NCBI RefSeq assembly: GCF_002994745.2
Contig: NC_037092.1
Coordinates: forward strand, 80,360,824-80,424,823
Direction of reading: 5' to 3'
Origin: Rosa chinensis
Lineage: Eukaryota > Streptophyta > Magnoliopsida > Rosales > Rosaceae
Length of the DNA stretch: 64,000 nucleotides
The notes under the pieces are model-generated. The model was given only the letters and a program-made list of their open reading frames with translations, ran no database searches and had not been told where the DNA came from. The translations under genes were made by a program, and so were the position numbers. This document shows positions 21,084-32,465 of the stretch, in pieces (positions within the stretch are counted from its first letter, which is position 1; every line of letters starts with the position of its first letter).

Positions 21084-22520
21084 ACAAAAGCTACTGTCAC
21101 TAACACAAAAAGTTACTGTTGCTAGCAATAAAAGCTACTCTGATGAGATTTCCGACAACCTCCTGCGATGTCACAAAAGCTACTGTCACTAACACCAAAA
21201 GGTACTGTCACTAGCAACAAAAGCTACTCTGGTGTGATTTCTGGCAACCTCCGGCGAGGTCACAAAAGCTACTGCCACCAGCAACAAAAGATACTGTCGC
21301 TAGCAACAAAAGCTACTCTGGTGGGATTTCCGGCAACCTCCGGCGAGGTTACAAAACTACTGTCACCAGCAATAAAAGCTACTATCACAGAAAAAAGTTT
21401 AGCTCCCCAAAACCAAAAGCTACTATCCCCACCAACTAAAGCTATTGTCACCAACACAAAAAACTACTCTCATCAGTAACAAACGTTACTGTCACCAACA
21501 CTAGAAAACTACTCTCAGCATGACCAAAAGCTACTCTTATCAATGCCAAAAGAAATAACTATGCAGAACAAAAACTATTACAACACAGAACAAAAATGCC
21601 ATTGCAATTGAGAATTTGAGATAAGAAAACATATTCAATGATACGAAAAGTATGCAGGGATCAACAATGATATAAGTCATATAACTATAAAAAGCTACAT
21701 CCATAGTTGTAAAAAGCCACTACCATAGTTGTGAAAATCTAATACAATAGTTGAATAAAGCTACTGTCAATGTTGTAATGCTACTGTCATTTTTAAGATG
21801 ACCACCGTTGATGTTTCTTTTTATCACACTCTACCACACTATAGGCATTATTTTGCCACCTTTAGCTTCGGACTTCATTTCAACATTTTTTGGTTGGCCA
21901 CAATGCCACATGATATCTTGGTCAATGGAGACTTCACTACCCAAATTCACATGATTTTTGGAATCTGCTACTGCAAATGCAAATGGGAAGAATTCTGTAA
22001 AAATAAAAATACAACAAAACAAGCAATCTTTATCAACTATATAATCAAAAACAAGCAATCTAAAATACGCTAACATAGATATAGAAAGCTATTATGACAT
22101 ATGTAGAAAGCTACTAGACCGGTAATAAAAAACTACTGACATAGATACTAATTGCAACAAAACCAATTGATTGTCCATGTTGATAATGTAACACAAATCT
22201 CAAACAAGAATTGCTACAGATACGAAATCACAACTAAAAGAAAATTGAATTTAATACTAAATCCTGATTTTCCAATTTGATAAGCTGTTGACAAAAGACA
22301 ACTTGAAATCAATTAAAATGCAAACAGAAAAGCTATTGACATCAGTTTTGAAAGATACTAATATAGACATAAAAAGTCACTATCACTATGTTGCAAAGCC
22401 ATTATAACAGTTATAGAAAGTTACTGATTTGTAATCAATCAAAATGTAAACTGAAAAGCTACTAACATCAGCTTGAAAAGATACTGACATAGTCATAGAA
22501 AGCTACTACCACAGTGTTGA
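21084..22520. repeat. Degenerate minisatellite based on AAAAGCTACTGTCAC
   Basis: The word AAAAGCTACT and close variants recur about every 20-24 bases. From 21084 to about 21440 they are organised into a higher-order unit of about 90 bp (starts near 21084, 21175, 21264 and 21353) that also holds TTTCCGGCAACCTCCGGCGA. Farther right the array loosens and the units diverge (for example GAAAGCTACTGACATAG). Confidence 0.8.
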
Positions 22521-23660
22521 AAAGCAAGCCACTCAAAACAGAGAGCGAGCAATTCTTACCAAGCACACTGGACTCATCTCACTCGACATAAAGCACAACA
22601 CTACATGCCTCCAAGATGCCTCAAATTTTCTCATTGTACCTGTAAGGCTATGTGACACACTCCCACTTGCAAGATCCCTTGCCATCACCGCCATCCTCCC
22701 ACTTCCAACTGAGCAAACCATCAAGACTTATTGTACCAGCCAACAATACTAACTTCCACCGCCGCCGAACAAGTCCATGCACAAATCCTACAAGCATTAT
22801 CCACCAAAGCATTACCATATCATAGCAAACAACAGCTTTGCCTCGAGATTTTATAGCAAACATATCTACATCTATGTAGCAGAAAATTAAGAGCCTTTAA
22901 CAGAATGTCAACATTTAGTTGCAATTCAAACACATAACCCTCTCTTGTCCGACCCAATTTCAATCAAGAAAAAACTTTTGAACTCATGAAATTCACAATC
23001 ATGTGAAAAATACAATAATGTGTAATAATCCAAAACCCTAATAACCAAAAATGCTTAAGCTAAGCTACAGTACATGCCTGATCAACAGCTCCAAATAATT
23101 CAAATTCAAATGAAGCCTAAGTGCGCTACTAAATTTCAAGCTGTACAAGCATCAATCTGAGCTCATAAATCTAGAATTGGATACAATTAAGCAAAATCCA
23201 AAATGACAGATGCATGTAGATTGAAAAACACATAAACAATCGACAACGCAATGTATAATAGATAGAGATTTTCGAATTCTGACCTGCAGGGGTGAATTTT
23301 GGCCGGCTACATGTATTGATCGAACAACGGTAAAGGTCCTGTCAGATCTGCTTTGAATCGGCGTCGAGATCGGAGAAAATGCGGAAGAAAGATGAGGAGA
23401 TGGTGAAACGATCCTGTCTTGTTTCGCTTCGATCAGATCTACTTTGAATCGGCATTGAGATAGAAGAAAACGCGGAAGAAAGATGAGGAGATGGTGAAAC
23501 GATGCCGTCTCATTTCGCTCCGATCTGCAACAAGGCTTCTCTATCCGTCGACATCATCCGGCCAACGCTGAGCTTCACTGAGAAATAGTCAGTTGTCGCC
23601 GAGGGAGAGCTTCCGACGTTAGAGAGGTTATTCGGCGATGAGAAGCAAATGAGCTCGTCG

Positions 23661-23661
<1 letters not shown>

Positions 23662-23729
<68 letters not shown>
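23662..23729. repeat. (GA)n microsatellite
   Basis: About 34 GA units. Confidence 0.97.
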
Positions 23730-23730
<1 letters not shown>

Positions 23731-23767
23731 AAAATCCGATTTGAGCTTCTTCGTTTACTGGAATCTC

Positions 23768-23770
<3 letters not shown>

Positions 23771-23850
<80 letters not shown>
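23771..23850. repeat. (GA)n microsatellite
   Basis: 40 GA units, separated by about 40 bases from the previous tract; perhaps one tract split by an insertion. Confidence 0.97.
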
Positions 23851-23855
<5 letters not shown>

Positions 23856-23992
23856 TGTTTTGTTTGTAGAGGGGCAAAATAGTCAAGACAAAAATAAATT
23901 GAAGGTGGAAGTGGCCTTATTTGTACAAAAAATACTAGGTGGCCTTATGACTAATTAAAGTCTCAAAGTGACACTTGTGTGTAATTTTCTAT

Positions 23993-24018
23993 ATTATATA
24001 TATATATATATATATATT
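23993..24018. repeat. (TA)n microsatellite
   Basis: About 12 TA units next to the inner right terminal repeat. Confidence 0.9.
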
Positions 24019-25018
24019 TCCCTAATACCCTATTAAGTATTTTATTTATTTATTTTTAGGACAATTTTGCCCTCTCATTCTTTGTCACTTAGAGAGAGAC
24101 GTCATCGGAGACCTTGCTGGACTTCGATGACGGGAATCAGACAACTAGTGACCTGAATCCGGTCATTGGACCTGTGGATTGCCCCCTAATAAACATATTA
24201 TTGCCCCCCAATACTCTTTTTATTGCCTCCCAATAATCATATTATTGCCCTACAGTGAATTGCATAAACTCCCAAAACCAAAATGAATACACTACAGACA
24301 CAATTGATCAATTTATATGTTCAATTCTGCATGTCCATTTTTTTTTCCTTCCCCATTCTAGGAGCTCACAGTAAAAAAAAAAAAAAAAAAATTGGCCTCC
24401 CAGAATTTTCTCTTGGCACCAGATCGGAGCAAACTTCAGCCTTCCACCCCCCCCCCCCCACCCCGAGTTAGGGATGAAGACACCTGTGATTGGCACGACA
24501 GGGACCGGTTGTCGGTGAGGTCTTGTTTGATCAGGAACAATCAAACAAATCACAGAAGCTTTGATAGTTTGTTCAACAACTTCACCAACTCCGGCTGGGA
24601 TCGTTTGTTCAGAAGCTTTGACGGTGGGCTCAAGGTCGACAAGATGGCGTGTGGGACGTGCTTGCCGGTGCTGGTCTTAAAGAAGAAGGTGTTGAAGGCG
24701 ACGTCGCCGCTGCCGACGGTCTTGTCACTCGACATCTGGCCGTCTAGCTGGGGAGAGAGAGAGAGTGCAGAAACAGTATAGATCGGAGAGAGAATTCTGA
24801 TTTCTCGCCGTGCAGGACTCGAGAACGACGTCGAGCATGGGTTGAAGGTGGAGATTGATAACAGGGTTGATCGAGGTCTGCGTCGGCGTCGAGCATCTGT
24901 CAGATAGTGCTGGAGTGGAGCAGAAATAGGTTTTCCGGCGGTCTGGGTTGTAGTCCTGTGAGCTGGCGGAGTCGAGTTCTGGTCTGGAGTCGGATTTCCG
25001 GCGTAAGTTCAGGGACGG

Positions 25019-25019
<1 letters not shown>

Positions 25020-25107
<88 letters not shown>
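25020..25107. repeat. (GA)n microsatellite
   Basis: 44 GA units. The Arg/Glu dipeptide frame across it is an artefact of the repeat. Confidence 0.97.
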
Positions 25108-25111
<4 letters not shown>

Positions 25112-25245
25112 GTTTCAGTTTAATTGATAAGGCAAAACTGTCAATAAATATTAAATTAGGTAAATAGGAGTAAAAAACTCTTAGTGAAGCAAGTTGACAA
25201 TTTTTAGGCTCAAATTGTGTAAATGGTCAATACCCAAAAAAAAAA

Positions 25246-26242
25246 ACCACATTAAGTAAGTATTGTTTCTCTTTTAAAGTTTTTTTTTTTTTGGGTCAGA
25301 TTCTCTTTAGGGGACAAAATTTTGTAATAATAACCAGCTGCTTACTCAAATAATGGAGGATGCACGATTTAGTCCCTAAATGCTTCTTCATCTTCCTAGT
25401 TATTCAACTTCATGGATGCCACTTGTCTCTACATTCATGAAGTTTTGGAAATTATTCTATGCACCGACGGTGTAAGTGACCCAACCCTTATAAAATAATC
25501 TCAACCCTTGATATTTATTATCAACTTTATTTTTAATAAACAAAAAGTGTATTTAATGCAATCTAACCATTCATTTATGTTGGTTCAAGTGCACGGCGGT
25601 GCACTGAATAATCTCTACATGAGTTTATCAAAAACACGGTCAAAAGAATGAAGTAAAAAGATGCATTGAGTTTCAACTTTCAAGTGACTTTTGACTCTTC
25701 TATTTAACTCATGTAATCCTTATTGTATACATTTAAGAAAGCCATTTAATTTACCTATGTGCTCTGGATGGTCTTACTTAATCTTGGTACCTGTACCTTT
25801 AGTTGTTATAAATATGCGCATGCCCTCTCAAATCCTTGGGCTGTTGCATGCTCTAGAAATCTGAAAGAAGAGAGAAGTAATAAATTCGATCGAGTTTTTG
25901 ACTCTTAGTCTTTCGCATATGTGTATATATTTATTATGTTAATAAACCAATGACTTTCCCCATATGACGTTATTTTTATACTGAGCAAACTTGTTTCGTA
26001 AATGTAAGTGCGATATGCTATATATGCAAGTCATCCAATGAAGAAATGAATTGAAAGAGATCCTTTCCATTGCTATATATCAATTTTTATATCAAGGTTC
26101 ACCCTCTTCATTTCGTCCTAGCCTGTTGTGTGGCTAGATTTTCCTTATTATATATTTATATTGTGATTAGTTTTTAACGCTTCATATATTACTTTTCAGG
26201 TTAAGATCTTCCTTTCCAATCTTCAAGTTCAAAGCAATAACG
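25246..26242 (+). other. Upstream region of BTB copy 3
   Basis: Apart from the MITE at 25449-25616, no gene is seen. An acceptor (ttacttttcag) ends near 26199, 44 bases before the ATG, matching copy 2 and implying a 5'-UTR intron. Confidence 0.4.
25449..25616. mobile_element. Short MITE with TIRs ending in the GCACCG(A/C)CG motif
   Basis: The left end AAATTATTCTATGCACCGAC and the complement of the right end GATTATTCAGTGCACCGCC are inverted repeats of about 30 bp with roughly 75% identity. The interior is AT-rich and non-coding. The flanks share a CATGA-GTTT word that may be a worn TSD. Confidence 0.6.
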
Positions 26243-27169
26243 ATGGATTCTGATTCCTCCTCTTTGGTTTACCTCAATGTTGGAGGAAAGAAGTTTTGCA
26301 CATACAATGATACTCTGACTCGGCCGGAGCCTAATTCGATGCTTGCTACAATGTTTAGTGGACGTCATTCCTTAATTCAAGATCATGAGGGATATACTTT
26401 CATTGATAGGGATGGTGAATATTTTGGGTACATCCTTAATTGGTTGAGAGATAGTGATGTTCCTAGTCTGAAGGATTCCAAGTATTCACAACTACGTACT
26501 GAAGGAGGCAGAATACTTTGAACTCCAAGGATTGATAGATGAAATTAATGATCTCCTGAAAAATAAGAGGAAAAAGAAGTTGGGTGCAGCAGATCTAACA
26601 CGCACTGATATTATCAAGTTCATACATAATGAAACGAGCTGTATGAAGAGCTGGAATGATTCTCCTCGGCGGTTGAAGTTTAAAGGTGTAAATCTTTCTG
26701 GCCTTGATCTTTCTGGTTTGGACTTATCAAAGGTGGACTTTAGTCATGCATATATGAAAAATGTGTGCTTTTCAAAAGGAAATCTTACAGTCATGTTTCA
26801 ATCATGTTGATGCTGAAGGTGGAGACTTTATCTCTGCATGTATGAAAAATGTGTGCTTCTCAAACGCAAATCTTTCAGAGTCGTGTTTCAATCATGTTGA
26901 TGCCGAAGGTGGGGACTTTAGCCATGCAAGTTTGAAAAAAGTGTGCTTTTCAAATGCAAATCTTACACAGTCGTGTTTCGATCATGTTGATGCCGAAGGT
27001 ACGTGCAAACTTTAACAAAGCGAATTTGCAAGGATCTTTATTTACTTGTTCAAATCTTCGAGGAGCTTCTGTAGTTGGCGTTAAAAATAGCTCTTCATCT
27101 TTTCGATTACAAACCTTTGCTCAAGCTGTACGGAATCTGTGTGCGGAATGTGGGCAAGTAACAAAGTGA
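26243..27169 (+). pseudogene. BTB/POZ-pentapeptide protein copy 3 (FIP2-like), three frameshifts
   Basis: Starts MDSDSSSLVYLNVGGKKFC and keeps a near-complete BTB domain (SMLATMFSGRH, FIDRDGEYFGYILNWLRDSD). Frame 1 is lost at about 26496, where ACGT is inserted into the LLKEAEYFEL codons. The next frame (26532-26810) carries LTRTDIIKFI and GVNLSGLDLSGLDLSKVDF. It is lost at about 26793 through a 2-bp deletion inside the first unit of a 90-bp repeat. The third frame is lost at about 27000 by another ACGT insertion in EGAN. Repeats then fade after ANLQGSLFTCSNLRGAS and the tail to TGA near 27169 is unlike the family. The changes are simple and few, so the gene died fairly recently. Only a BTB-only peptide of 92 residues could be made. 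Confidence 0.88.
26754..27001 (+). repeat. 90-bp repeat, three units, in BTB copy 3
   Basis: ATGAAAAATGTGTGC-type unit starts lie at 26754, 26842 and 26932. Units 2 and 3 are 90 bp apart; units 1 and 2 are 88, locating the 2-bp deletion. Each unit codes 30 residues around SCFNHVDAEGGDF. It differs from the duplication in copy 2, so the paralogues expanded independently. Confidence 0.88.
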
Positions 27170-28360
27170 TCAGTGTTCAAACCCCTCTGCAGTGCAGTAA
27201 AATTAGTATGCAACTCTAGAAACGTCACTTGTGCAATTCCCTTCATTTTATTATCAAACGAATTTTGAATTTCCGAATTACTCCAATAAGAACAAAGGCT
27301 AGTCGTATGTCTAGAATTGCAAATTGTACTCGTGTATGTTATACAGTTATAGCCTTCGGCAACTGTGGAAGTGTCATATGAGCCCAGGCTGTTTAAGGGA
27401 AGATTAGCTGGATTGAAGGTATTTGTAACATGAACAAGAGAAGACCGAGCTTCCTCAGTTCTGTCAGACTGAAAAAAGTACTCCCTATCTAGTCATCTCT
27501 AGCGAGAAAGAAGAAACCAAACTATAAAATCTTGTATAGTTAAACTTCAATGCCCATACCATTCGTGAAAGAAGGATACATTAGGGAGAACAAAACCAAT
27601 ACTTGGAAAATTAAAAGTTTACATTGAAATCTTTGAACTAATTGGGCTCATCTTCTAACCACATGAATAGACCAAACTTACAAACAACAAATCTGGCAAT
27701 GTCGCAACCCACTTTGTTTCATTCCCTCGATCACTTGTGAAACACCCAACTTATTTGCCCAATATAGGAGATGCGGGCTTTTTCAACTTTGGGCTATGTA
27801 ACTCAAAAACACAAAATTCGAGTCCTCAAGATGAGGTTAGTGGGAATGTGACGCATACGCACAATTCACATTTCCATCCATCCTCTTCATTATCAACAAA
27901 CAAAAAAACAAATCAAAAATAAACTCTCACCACCTGGTAAAAACTATTATATTCAAAGCAAGCTGATCACAGGAAACCAAAGAAAAATTGACTGTTAATC
28001 TCCATTTCCAACCGGAGGAGGCTCTGCAAAAACGGGAGGAGGGAGCTAGGGTTATCAGATTCGGCTTCTGAGGCTGCTTGATCTGCAATTGAAAAACAAA
28101 GACACTTACTGCTTGGGTTTGGATTTGCAAAACCCCCCCCCCCAAAATCCAAGAACCCAACAAGTCGGAATTCTTTGAGCTGTTTCCTGCAAATTTCGAA
28201 TCTTTACATGGAAATCTGGAAGAAAAAAAGGAAAGATTAGTTCTTTTCATGGTGGGTAGGTGTGACAAACCCCATTTCAGCTGAAACCCTTCATTTTTTT
28301 TTCCCCCAAAAGGACCCCAAAATCTTTGAATCAAAGATATTTGTGACCCGAATAACAAAC
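27170..28360. other. Spacer and 5' leader of the four-exon gene
   Basis: 3' flank of copy 3, then sequence up to the ATG at 28361. A C-run of about 12 lies at 28133-28144. The leader is probably within 28150-28360. Minus-strand frames here (27927-28358) show no known domain. Confidence 0.4.
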
Positions 28361-31300
28361 ATGCACGCGCGCCACCGCAATCCCGGAAATGGGTACCGGT
28401 CTAATTCCATGGGTATGGACCGTATCGGAATGGGTCGGATCTCGCCGGAGGGCTCACTCCGCGGCCATGGCTATTACAACAACAACTCCGACCCCCCTCA
28501 CCGCAACAACAACAACAACAACAGCTTCAATCGCGGCTTCGGCCGGTCGAAATCTTTCCAGCCGCCGCCACCTCCGCCGCCGCCGGCGGCTCCGCCGCGA
28601 AAGGGGGACGTCTTTATGGACGCGGGCCGGATGGCGGCGGAGTATCTGGTGGCGCAGGGGCTGCTGCCGGCGAGCGTGCTGTCGGCAAAGTGGCAGAAGA
28701 AGCAGCAGGTAGAGTTTGAGGGTGATCACATGAGAGAGGAGGGGAGGACGTCGGCGCTTTCCCGATTAGGAAATGTTTCGGAGGGAGGAGGGTACAGAAG
28801 AGGAAGGTTTGGAGGTGTGGATGAGTTCAGTAGTAATGCGAGGAATAAGGGGAGGAGGAGGAACCGGGGCGGCGGGTATGGGTCGGATACCCGGCCCGAT
28901 TGGTATGGGAGGAGTGGGACGTTTTCGGATAGGCATAGTAGGGCTTCTTCTGAGTGTGAGGATGATTCTGCTTCTGGGAGGCATGAGGAGCACAAGGTGG
29001 GGAGAGATGTTGGGAATGCAAGGGAGAGTGAGGATGCAGTGGATTCGGAGACAAAGGAGGATATGAGCTCGAAGCCGAGTTCTTCTGGTGCAAATGGGAG
29101 TGACGGAGTTGTTGTTGGAGTAAATGTGGAGCCCAACAAGGTGAATGATGTAGAGATGAAGGATAAGGATTGTGGCAATGGTGATGAAACTGAGAAACAG
29201 AGTGTTGTGGAGGAGTTGCCGGCTCAGGTTAAGGCCGATGGAGAGGGGGATTTGGGTGGTAGGAATGGCACTGATTTGTTGAAACTATGCAAATTCGCCA
29301 AGGTGCCTACTAGAATTCGCTCGGCATTGACTACTAGGGGTTTGAAGGTTGATCCACTTCCAATTATCCAAGAGGGAAGCACGTTGTCTGACATTGGTCT
29401 GCAACCGGGAGGATCATCTCAAGGTTTAATCGAAAACCGTTCTCTTGATGTTGCCTCAGGTACCCCAGTATTAGATAACTCTCATTATGTTGATCCTGAA
29501 ACTTCTAAAGTTGAGTCCAGTCAATCTGTTGAGAATTTGGTAGAATTAGGTTCTGGATTTGGTATTGAGCAGAATAAGTTTGAAAGGTCCCAGTCATTAC
29601 CAGATAGAGCTTTTAAGCGTGAGAATGAACAAGAATTGATTCAAGGGCCAGCAGGGCTTAGGAGTTTTAGCTTTGCAGTTAAGGAAAGAGGTGAGAAGAG
29701 GGCTTTAGAAGATCATGATAAGCAGGTGGAAGCAAAAAAACCAAGAGAATGGCGTCCCTACGCAGAGTCAGATGATTGTTTCCAAATTTCCAATTTGAGC
29801 GAAAAGAAAGCAAGTCCATTGGAGGACAACACTTCTCCTGCTGAGAAAGTGATTGTAGCTGTTGATCATGACAGCTCAATGGGAAATGATTCCCAGTTCC
29901 GAAAAGATGGAGCTGAAATTTGTGTCGATTATATGCAAGAGAAGCAGCTTTTTCCTAATTCATTCGACCTTAATCTCATGGAGGTTAGCGATGCACATGA
30001 GAGTCGTGATAGTAATTCTGTAATAAACTACACGGATGTCTCTGGAGTGAAAAAAGAAGCAGCGCCGGTTGATATTGACTTGTCAATGAGTAACTGCAAT
30101 ATGTCTCGTGAGAGCAGTAGACGCCCTGTGGATGTCAAAGGGATAGAAGTAATTGATTTAGAAAATGACTCTATTCCTGAAGACAAGGCCTTCAATAATG
30201 CGGAAAGAAAGTAAGTTTTTCCTATTAAGAACTTTATGAATTTATTGATTTAATGTTCTTTTGATGAATATTGTAGTCAAACCTTGCTTCCCACAACAAA
30301 TGATGCAGTCTGAGTGTCAATACAGCTGATAATTGTTTGGTGACTTTTCATGTTTCTTAGTTTCTTGGCATGTGGTTTTTAATGTTGTTCTGATCAACAG
30401 GACAGGGGCTGAATTTATACCTCTAGATGGCTTTTCCAACCAACCACAGAACTCTAGTGATATCCCCGATGGCCAAGATGGTTATGGGCTAATGATCTCG
30501 GAGTTGCTGGGAAATGATTTCCCTACTTGTTCTTCAGTACCGGAGGATCTTACTCCAATGCCTAACGATATTGGTCTTCCTAATGCAGAGGTATTGGTTG
30601 ATCGCTTGAATTAAGTAGTATGTTCAGCGTAGTGCTTACAATGCATATAATTGGATTTCTGAGCTATACATGGTTGCATAGTTGTGCTCATTTGGTAGTT
30701 TGTCTATAAGACGCTCTTTATTTCATAGTTGTGCTCATTTGGTAGTTTTTCTTGTGTGCTTAGATGGAAATATTTGCTACATGCATGCACCATGCCATAA
30801 ACAACTAATGTTTCTGTTTGCTTTTATTTATTTTTTCAGGGGACTCTTGCAGATGATGATTCAATATATATGGCTCTGGGCGAAATACCATTAAGTAAGT
30901 CACACTTTTATTTTTGTGGCTTGTTTTCTAATGAATTTCAAGGATTTGGATTGTTTCTGTTTTAGAACATTTCTAACGTGGCTCTTAGTTATACGCCTTG
31001 CCCAAGTACCATCCTGTTGCTACAGAGATTTATGGAAATTATATCATTAAACAGCTATTGGTCTGCTGGATTATGGAAATGATAAACAAATGCTTAATTT
31101 GTACCCATCTGTCTCAGGCCTTTAAAACCTTTCCCTTACTGTTCACTAATGAATTCCAGTATGCAAATCATGGTTTGAAGTTCTATGGTTCCACTTTCAG
31201 TTCTTTATATGTTTTGAATGTTTTCTGTATGATATGGGAATAGTAAATTGATGATGCTATATATAATCTCCAAGGGGTCAAAGGATTATATCGTTTGGAA

Positions 31301-31770
31301 ATTATGACCTGAAGGATCACAGATTTATAATGTAGAGTATAGGGCATAAGATCTTAAATGTTGCGTAGCTAGTAAAAGGTGACTCTTAACAAAGTTGAAA
31401 TTAGGTTCTGATCAATAGCAGCGCAACATCTATGTGCTTGAGTTCTTTATGAGTTAGTCATTATAATAACTGAGAGTGAGAGGTAAGGGCTATTCACTGA
31501 AGTGTCGATAAAACATTGAGTTGATCTGCAAACTTGCAACCAGGACAGGAACCACTACTATATTTATTTGTATTACACATTTACTTTAATGGTGTTGTTG
31601 TGATGAGTCTCCTACAATTTTTGACTTCATTGGTTTAATTTGTTGCTCTCTGTTTCAAAGATATTTCTCCAATACCATTTTCATACCTAATACTTGTAAA
31701 ATTTACCTATGTAGCCTTCATGAGTCCCTGGGAGCAGCCACCCCCGCAAGAGTATGAGAAGCCCTTTTGA
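28361..31770 (+). CDS. Uncharacterised plant protein, RG/N/P-rich N-terminus (four exons, 716 aa)
   Basis: Exons: 28361-30210, 30401-30590, 30840-30894 and 31715-31770. All junctions are GT/AG and phases agree (2,151 bp, 717 codons with the stop TGA 31768-31770). ATG 28361 (MHARHRNPGNGYRSNS) is chosen over in-frame ATG 28262 because the upstream residues look like leader. Features in order: Arg/Gly/Asn-rich start with NNNNNN, a poly-Pro run (about residues 61-72), a short conserved-looking helix DVFMDAGRMAAEYLVAQGLL, RGRF/RRRNRGGG basic RG patches (about 160-180) and a long acidic/Ser-rich disordered region with FDLNLMEVS (EAR-like LxLxL spacing). The C-terminus reads DDDSIYMALGEIPL and ends PPPQEYEKPF. 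From memory it resembles the family of Arabidopsis At4g26450, of unknown function; this is unverified. A nuclear RNA-associated role is only an inference from composition. Confidence 0.85.
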
Positions 31771-32242
31771 TCCAGCTAATTACAGAACTTCTCAGATGCA
31801 TGATCCGGTATGCTTAGAATTGGTCATTGGTGGTCCTTTTTATCCATTATTAGCTCTATCAAGTGGTTAGCTTCCTTTGATTTGTTTGATTTGCTTATAG
31901 AGGATGCGAGTAGATCTTCCCCTGTTAGGAGGTTCAAGAATGTTGTATGCTTTTAATTTTCTGTTATGCTTTGTTCTCAAATGGAAACTGTAATCATCTT
32001 GACTGGCAGAAATGGTTGAAGAATCCATTTGTTACTTCTCTATCCTCGACTCCTCATTTGCCTCGTGTAGATTTTGCACCTAGTTCTCACATTGAAAATG
32101 CTATTCAAGTTGACTGGGAGAAATGATTGAAGGATCAATTTGCTACTTGTCTACCCACAAGTCACTTATTATAAAAGATGATGCTAACGATTAATCCGAG
32201 GTATTGCAAAGTAATAGTCAATTTTTGCGGGTGTAGTGGTTG
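31771..32242 (+). other. 3' UTR and flank of the four-exon gene
   Basis: The 3' UTR should lie here. Two similar segments (near 32010 and 32119) both contain GA(G/A)AAATG(G/A)TTGAAG, a small local duplication. No polyadenylation site was fixed. Confidence 0.35.
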
Positions 32243-32465
32243 AACTAGTTGTAAGAGTTTTTTTTTTACTTTGCTAAGGGGAACCCAAAGGCTTCCTAAG
32301 CCCAAGATAAACCCCTTCGGCGCATGTGAAATGCTCCAACTGGTGCATTGCAGCACAGTACCTGGCCACTTTGCCAGCTTCAGGGTTCGAATCCAGGTTG
32401 GGGAGCACACCCAACTAGGCAAGAACCACTAGGCCACTTGCAGTGGTTAACTAGTTGTAAGAGTT
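32243..32465 (-). mobile_element. tRNA-derived SINE with 17-bp TSD
   Basis: AACTAGTTGTAAGAGTT occurs at 32243-32259 and 32449-32465. Between them, on the minus strand, are a Pol III A-box-like TGGCCTAGTGG at the 5' end, a B-box-like GATTCGAACCC about 50 bases on, and an A-run at the 3' end (T-run 32260-32267 on the + strand). Size is about 190 bp. The tRNA-related head and terminal A-tail identify a SINE mobilised by LINE machinery. Confidence 0.85.

Larger units (their letters stand above)
20780..25245. mobile_element. Nested TIR-type (MULE-like) DNA transposon debris
   Basis: An inner inverted pair shares CATAAGGCCACC (20865-20876; complement of 23938-23949) with further similarity around it, suggesting a non-autonomous element of about 3.1-3.2 kb. 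A weaker outer pair shares TGA(T/C)CATTTAC(C/A)CAATTT near 20786-20803 and the complement near 25211-25228. 24130-24250 shares TGCCCCCAATAAA-type motifs with 10264-10820. A 61-codon minus-strand frame at 24550-24735 ([12 protein letters not shown]...) might be a captured exon, but no family is recognised. TSDs were not found, so the boundaries are uncertain. Confidence 0.45.

Noticed and set aside
21168..21479. 103-codon ORF with repeated SPATKAT-like words
   Set aside because: Follows the minisatellite period; the frame is an effect of the repeat.
21084..22520. CRISPR-like array
   Set aside because: Spacing of 20-24 bases with degenerate units and no unique spacers; eukaryotic context.
24907..25167. 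86-codon ORF with long Arg-Glu repeat
   Set aside because: Translation of a (GA)n microsatellite.
28726..29178. 150-codon minus-strand ORF, and others opposite the four-exon gene
   Set aside because: Antisense shadow of a G+C-rich exon with good coding evidence on the + strand.
32260..32448. tRNA gene
   Set aside because: A- and B-box-like motifs are present, but there is no cloverleaf pairing; the A-tail and TSD show a SINE.
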